A stretch of 64,000 bases of DNA from Chryseobacterium pennipullorum (GTDB lineage: Bacteria; Bacteroidota; Bacteroidia; Flavobacteriales; Weeksellaceae): positions 124,001-188,000 of the forward strand of contig NZ_QNVV01000001.1 of assembly GCF_003384725.1 (NCBI RefSeq), in the 5' to 3' direction. Position numbers and translations under genes: made by a program. Each line of letters starts with the position of its first letter. The stretch's first letter is position 1. Below the pieces are notes generated by a model. The model worked only from the letters and a program-made list of their open reading frames with translations, did not search any database and was not told the origin of the DNA. Of the stretch, positions 61,675-64,000 are shown one piece after another.

Positions 61675-62754
61675 CTACTTCATCAAATCCAGCAAAACTT
61701 TCTCATATTTATCCAGTATAATATGCTTTGAAAATCTTGATTTGATAGAATTCTTTATGGCATCCCTATTATAATTCTCATGCATAACGGCCACTATTTT
61801 CTGTGAGAAATCTTCATAATTTTCAATATTGGAAATTTCTCCGTTCACATGATGCTGAATGATCTCGTTGATTCCTCCGGGACAGTTGTTGGCCAGGGAA
61901 TACGTTCCGCAGGCTCCTGCCTCGAGCAGCACATTGGGAAAACCCTCATATCTTGAAGAAAGAATAAACAAATCAGCATATTTCAGGTATTGGTAAGGAT
62001 TGTCCTGACGCCCATGAAAAATGACATTTTTCAGACCCAGAAATTCTTTCATCTGAAGCAAGACCTCCTTATCTTTCCCATCTCCTAAAATATGAAGCAG
62101 GATGTTTTCACCTTTCAGCCTGGAAAATACCTTCAGCAGATTATCAAACCCTTTTCTGGGTGAGAGATTGCCAATCGCCACTACATTTTTGTAATTGTAT
62201 TTGAAACATTCTGGTTTAAGGGACACCGCCAGTTTATCCTCAATAAAATCGAAGTCTACCGGGTTATTTATTTTAACAATTTTCTTTTTCCTGATATTGA
62301 AATTATCCACGAGATCCTTCATCATATCATCACTCTGTGCAATAATCTTCTGATAGTTATTATAAAAATTATAGAAAAATTTAATCTCTTTTCGGGTGAC
62401 ATGCTGGGTCACCACATTGGTTTCCCTGGCAATGAATTTGGTTCTTGGAAAAAGCTTTATAAACAATGATAAATAGGCATTCACTTCACCAAATCCGGAA
62501 AATACAATATCAGGTTTTCTTCTGTAAATCTCACCGAGAATGGGCTTTAAGGAATGTCTTATTCTTTCTGTGTTGATATCAATAATTTCAACATCATTTT
62601 TAAGAAAATTGAGATATCCGCCCTTTTTACGCAACAGCAAAATCTTGGGTTCAAAACGATCCCTGGAAAGATGATTTGCTATTGTGGTAACAATCCTCTC
62701 TGCACCTCCGGTTTCCAGATCAGGCAGAATAAATATGACAGATATTTTTTTCAT
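61675..62754 (-). CDS. Family 4 glycosyltransferase
   Basis: The 359-residue protein has a GT-B fold: VIFILPDLETGGAERIVTTIANHL at the N-terminus, then AIGNLSPRKGFDNLLKVFSRLKGENILLHILGDG, VIFHGRQDNPYQYLKYADLFILSSRYEGFPNVLLEAGACGTYSLANNCPGGINEII with the E-x7-E-type donor site. Such enzymes build lipopolysaccharide or capsule. The sugar is unknown. Confidence 0.92.
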   Translation of the reverse strand: MKKISVIFILPDLETGGAERIVTTIANHLSRDRFEPKILLLRKKGGYLNFLKNDVEIIDINTERIRHSLKPILGEIYRRKPDIVFSGFGEVNAYLSLFIKLFPRTKFIARETNVVTQHVTRKEIKFFYNFYNNYQKIIAQSDDMMKDLVDNFNIRKKKIVKINNPVDFDFIEDKLAVSLKPECFKYNYKNVVAIGNLSPRKGFDNLLKVFSRLKGENILLHILGDGKDKEVLLQMKEFLGLKNVIFHGRQDNPYQYLKYADLFILSSRYEGFPNVLLEAGACGTYSLANNCPGGINEIIQHHVNGEISNIENYEDFSQKIVAVMHENYNRDAIKNSIKSRFSKHIILDKYEKVLLDLMK

Positions 62755-63091
62755 CAGTTAAAGTTACTAAAAAGTTTCATTACGTGTCAAATATTCAAAG
62801 GAAGAAGAGGTATGGATAACCGCCATTCCCTTTATCGTTATGAAAGAGTTGGATACCAATTTTACCGTATTTCCATGAAAGAAATATAGAAATAACATTA
62901 TATTCAACCGTACCCTTAACTTTTTGCAGAGCCTTAATTTTTGCCTGATAGAACGATCTGCATTCCGGGCATAAAAATAGCCGGAGCTAAGTTTCCTTCA
63001 GCTCCGGCCAATATTTTACTCTTCTTTCTAATACAGCTTAAAAAATTAAAAACACTGGATGGCATTGTGCCATACCATTGATTTTATAAGG
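62755..63091. other. Gene-free region between recQ and the glycosyltransferase
   Basis: It holds the recQ terminator hairpin near 62980-63008 and AT-rich sequence. No further gene is seen. Confidence 0.55.
62971..63008 (-). terminator. Intrinsic terminator after recQ
   Basis: GCCGGAGCT (62980-62988) pairs with AGCTCCGGC (63000-63008); on the minus strand TATTTTTAT follows. Confidence 0.82.
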
Positions 63092-64000
63092 TTAATTAGC
63101 GACATCACTAATGAATTTGATTCTCAGCATCCGCACTTCTTCATCAGACAGTTCATCACCGAACTCATCCAAAAGCACTTTCATGCTGTCGCTTTCCGAT
63201 TCATTCATAAATTCCATGAACCCGTCTACGATATCTTCATCGAAATTATCTTCTATATAATAATCGATGTTTAATTTCGTTCCCTGATAGACAATTCTTT
63301 CCATTTCTTTCAGAAGTTCATCCATCGAGAGGTTTTTTGCCCTTGCTATATCTTCAAGGTCTATTTTTTTATCGGTGCTCTGAATGATGAAAACTTTATG
63401 GCTTGATTTGTTGGCCACCTGTTTCAGCACCATATCCTGAGTACGTTCTATATTATTGTCCTCAACGTATGTTTTAATATAGTCTGCGAATTCCTTACCA
63501 TATTTTTTGGCTTTCCCTTCTCCCACTCCATAGATCTTATTGATCTCATCTACCGTAATCGGGTACTGTACCGTCATATCTTCCAGGCTCGGATCCATAA
63601 AAACGGTATATGGCGGAATGCCATGCTTTTTGGCCACCTTCTTCCGTAATTCTTTTAAAAGGGCAAACAGCTTCTGGTCCAAACCTCCGCCAGCTTGCAT
63701 CTGAACCTGGTCACTTTCCGCTTTGGCCTGCGTAAGATCAAACTCACGGTCTTCAGCAATTAAAAAAGGATCAGAAGTTTTACCACTCAAGACATTTCTC
63801 CCTTTTTCTGCAATTTTCAAAACACCATAGGTCTCAATATCTTTCTGCAAGAAATTCTGAACGGTAGCCTGTCGCAGGATCGTTTTCCAGTAATTATCTT
63901 TTTCTTCTTTTCCAAAACCAAAATGAGGATTCTGCTCCAGCTTATAAGATTTGGTCACTGCCGTTTCCTTACCGACAATCACGGAGATCAAATCTTTGGA
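63092..64000 (-). CDS. recQ: RecQ-type DNA helicase, C-terminal part (cut by window edge)
   Basis: The visible 302 residues are the C-terminal half of RecQ. SKDLISVIVGKETAVTKSYKLEQNPHFGFGKEEKDNYWKTILRQATVQNFL is in the RQC winged helix. LDQKLFALLKELRKKVAKKHGIPPYTVFMDPSLEDMTVQYPITVDEINKIYGVGEGKAKKYGKEFADYI is the HRDC domain. A further ~130 residues, ending in acidic segments (DNFDEDIVDGFMEFMNESESDS), form the extended tail seen in Bacteroidota RecQ. The frame is open to base 64000, so the TTG at 63991 is not the start. The helicase core lies outside the window. Confidence 0.92.
   Translation of the reverse strand, partial: SKDLISVIVGKETAVTKSYKLEQNPHFGFGKEEKDNYWKTILRQATVQNFLQKDIETYGVLKIAEKGRNVLSGKTSDPFLIAEDREFDLTQAKAESDQVQMQAGGGLDQKLFALLKELRKKVAKKHGIPPYTVFMDPSLEDMTVQYPITVDEINKIYGVGEGKAKKYGKEFADYIKTYVEDNNIERTQDMVLKQVANKSSHKVFIIQSTDKKIDLEDIARAKNLSMDELLKEMERIVYQGTKLNIDYYIEDNFDEDIVDGFMEFMNESESDSMKVLLDEFGDELSDEEVRMLRIKFISDVAN

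Noticed and set aside
61375..61731. A 118-residue plus-strand frame
   Set aside because: It is antisense to the Cys/His-rich hypothetical gene and lacks coding features.

Overview
The window is AT-rich chromosomal DNA from a Bacteroidota bacterium of the Flavobacteriia, most likely Chryseobacterium or a close relative (Weeksellaceae). This rests on several signs: promoters of the form TTG-N18-20-TAnnTTTG instead of sigma70 boxes; few Shine-Dalgarno sites; a very large secreted protein with a gliding-motility/type IX secretion C-terminal domain; Bacteroidota-type forms of OdhA, CphA and RecQ; and two families of short intergenic repeats. No rRNA, tRNA, CRISPR array, insertion sequence or prophage was seen. 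The first gene (acyltransferase) and the last (recQ) are cut by the window edges.

Layout. 1-2.5 kb: envelope acyltransferase, family-2 glycosyltransferase, DEDDh exonuclease. 2.5-7.1 kb (minus): apaG and the 2-oxoglutarate dehydrogenase pair odhA-odhB; the shared E3 subunit lpdA lies at 59-61 kb. 7.3-13.8 kb (minus): an SRPBCC/effector-binding-like protein with a leaderless-type promoter, then a tightly packed glycogen operon glgB-glgA-lipoprotein-glgC. 14-23 kb (plus): an esterase with an N-terminal CBM48-like domain, an M17 aminopeptidase, and a run of amide-ligase genes: ATP-grasp, esterase, RimK-like ATP-grasp, GCS2-type carboxylate-amine ligase, class I glutamine amidotransferase, a divergent ATP-grasp-like protein, and a frameshifted mepB. 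23.7-28.5 kb: a complete cyanophycin module, with cphA divergent from cphB and followed by an isoaspartyl peptidase. 28.6-33 kb (minus): an operon of three zinc-ribbon/PH/SHOCT paralogues with a GNAT enzyme and a methyltransferase. 33-41 kb: hisS, an HRDC protein, ssb, a frameshifted arginase-family gene, HPP membrane protein, zinc-ribbon protein, TIGR01777 epimerase, nudK and small unknowns. 42-46 kb: an Lrp regulator, a cobalamin riboswitch controlling metE, and a J-domain/KTSC fusion. 46-52.8 kb (minus): a tetR-tolC-MFP-RND efflux operon with two near-identical candidate operators 50 bp apart. 52.9-64 kb: the type IX secretion cargo protein, a CvfB-like RNA-binding protein, small secreted proteins, lpdA, a cupin, a family-4 glycosyltransferase and recQ.

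The most interesting region is 14-28.5 kb. Four putative amide-bond-forming enzymes of different folds, a glutamine amidotransferase, two serine esterases and a metallo-aminopeptidase stand next to the full synthesis and breakdown set for cyanophycin (multi-L-arginyl-poly-L-aspartate). The cyanophycin half is a known pathway. The adjoining ligase cluster has no product that can be named from sequence, and is the best candidate here for an undescribed peptide-like metabolite or modified polymer.
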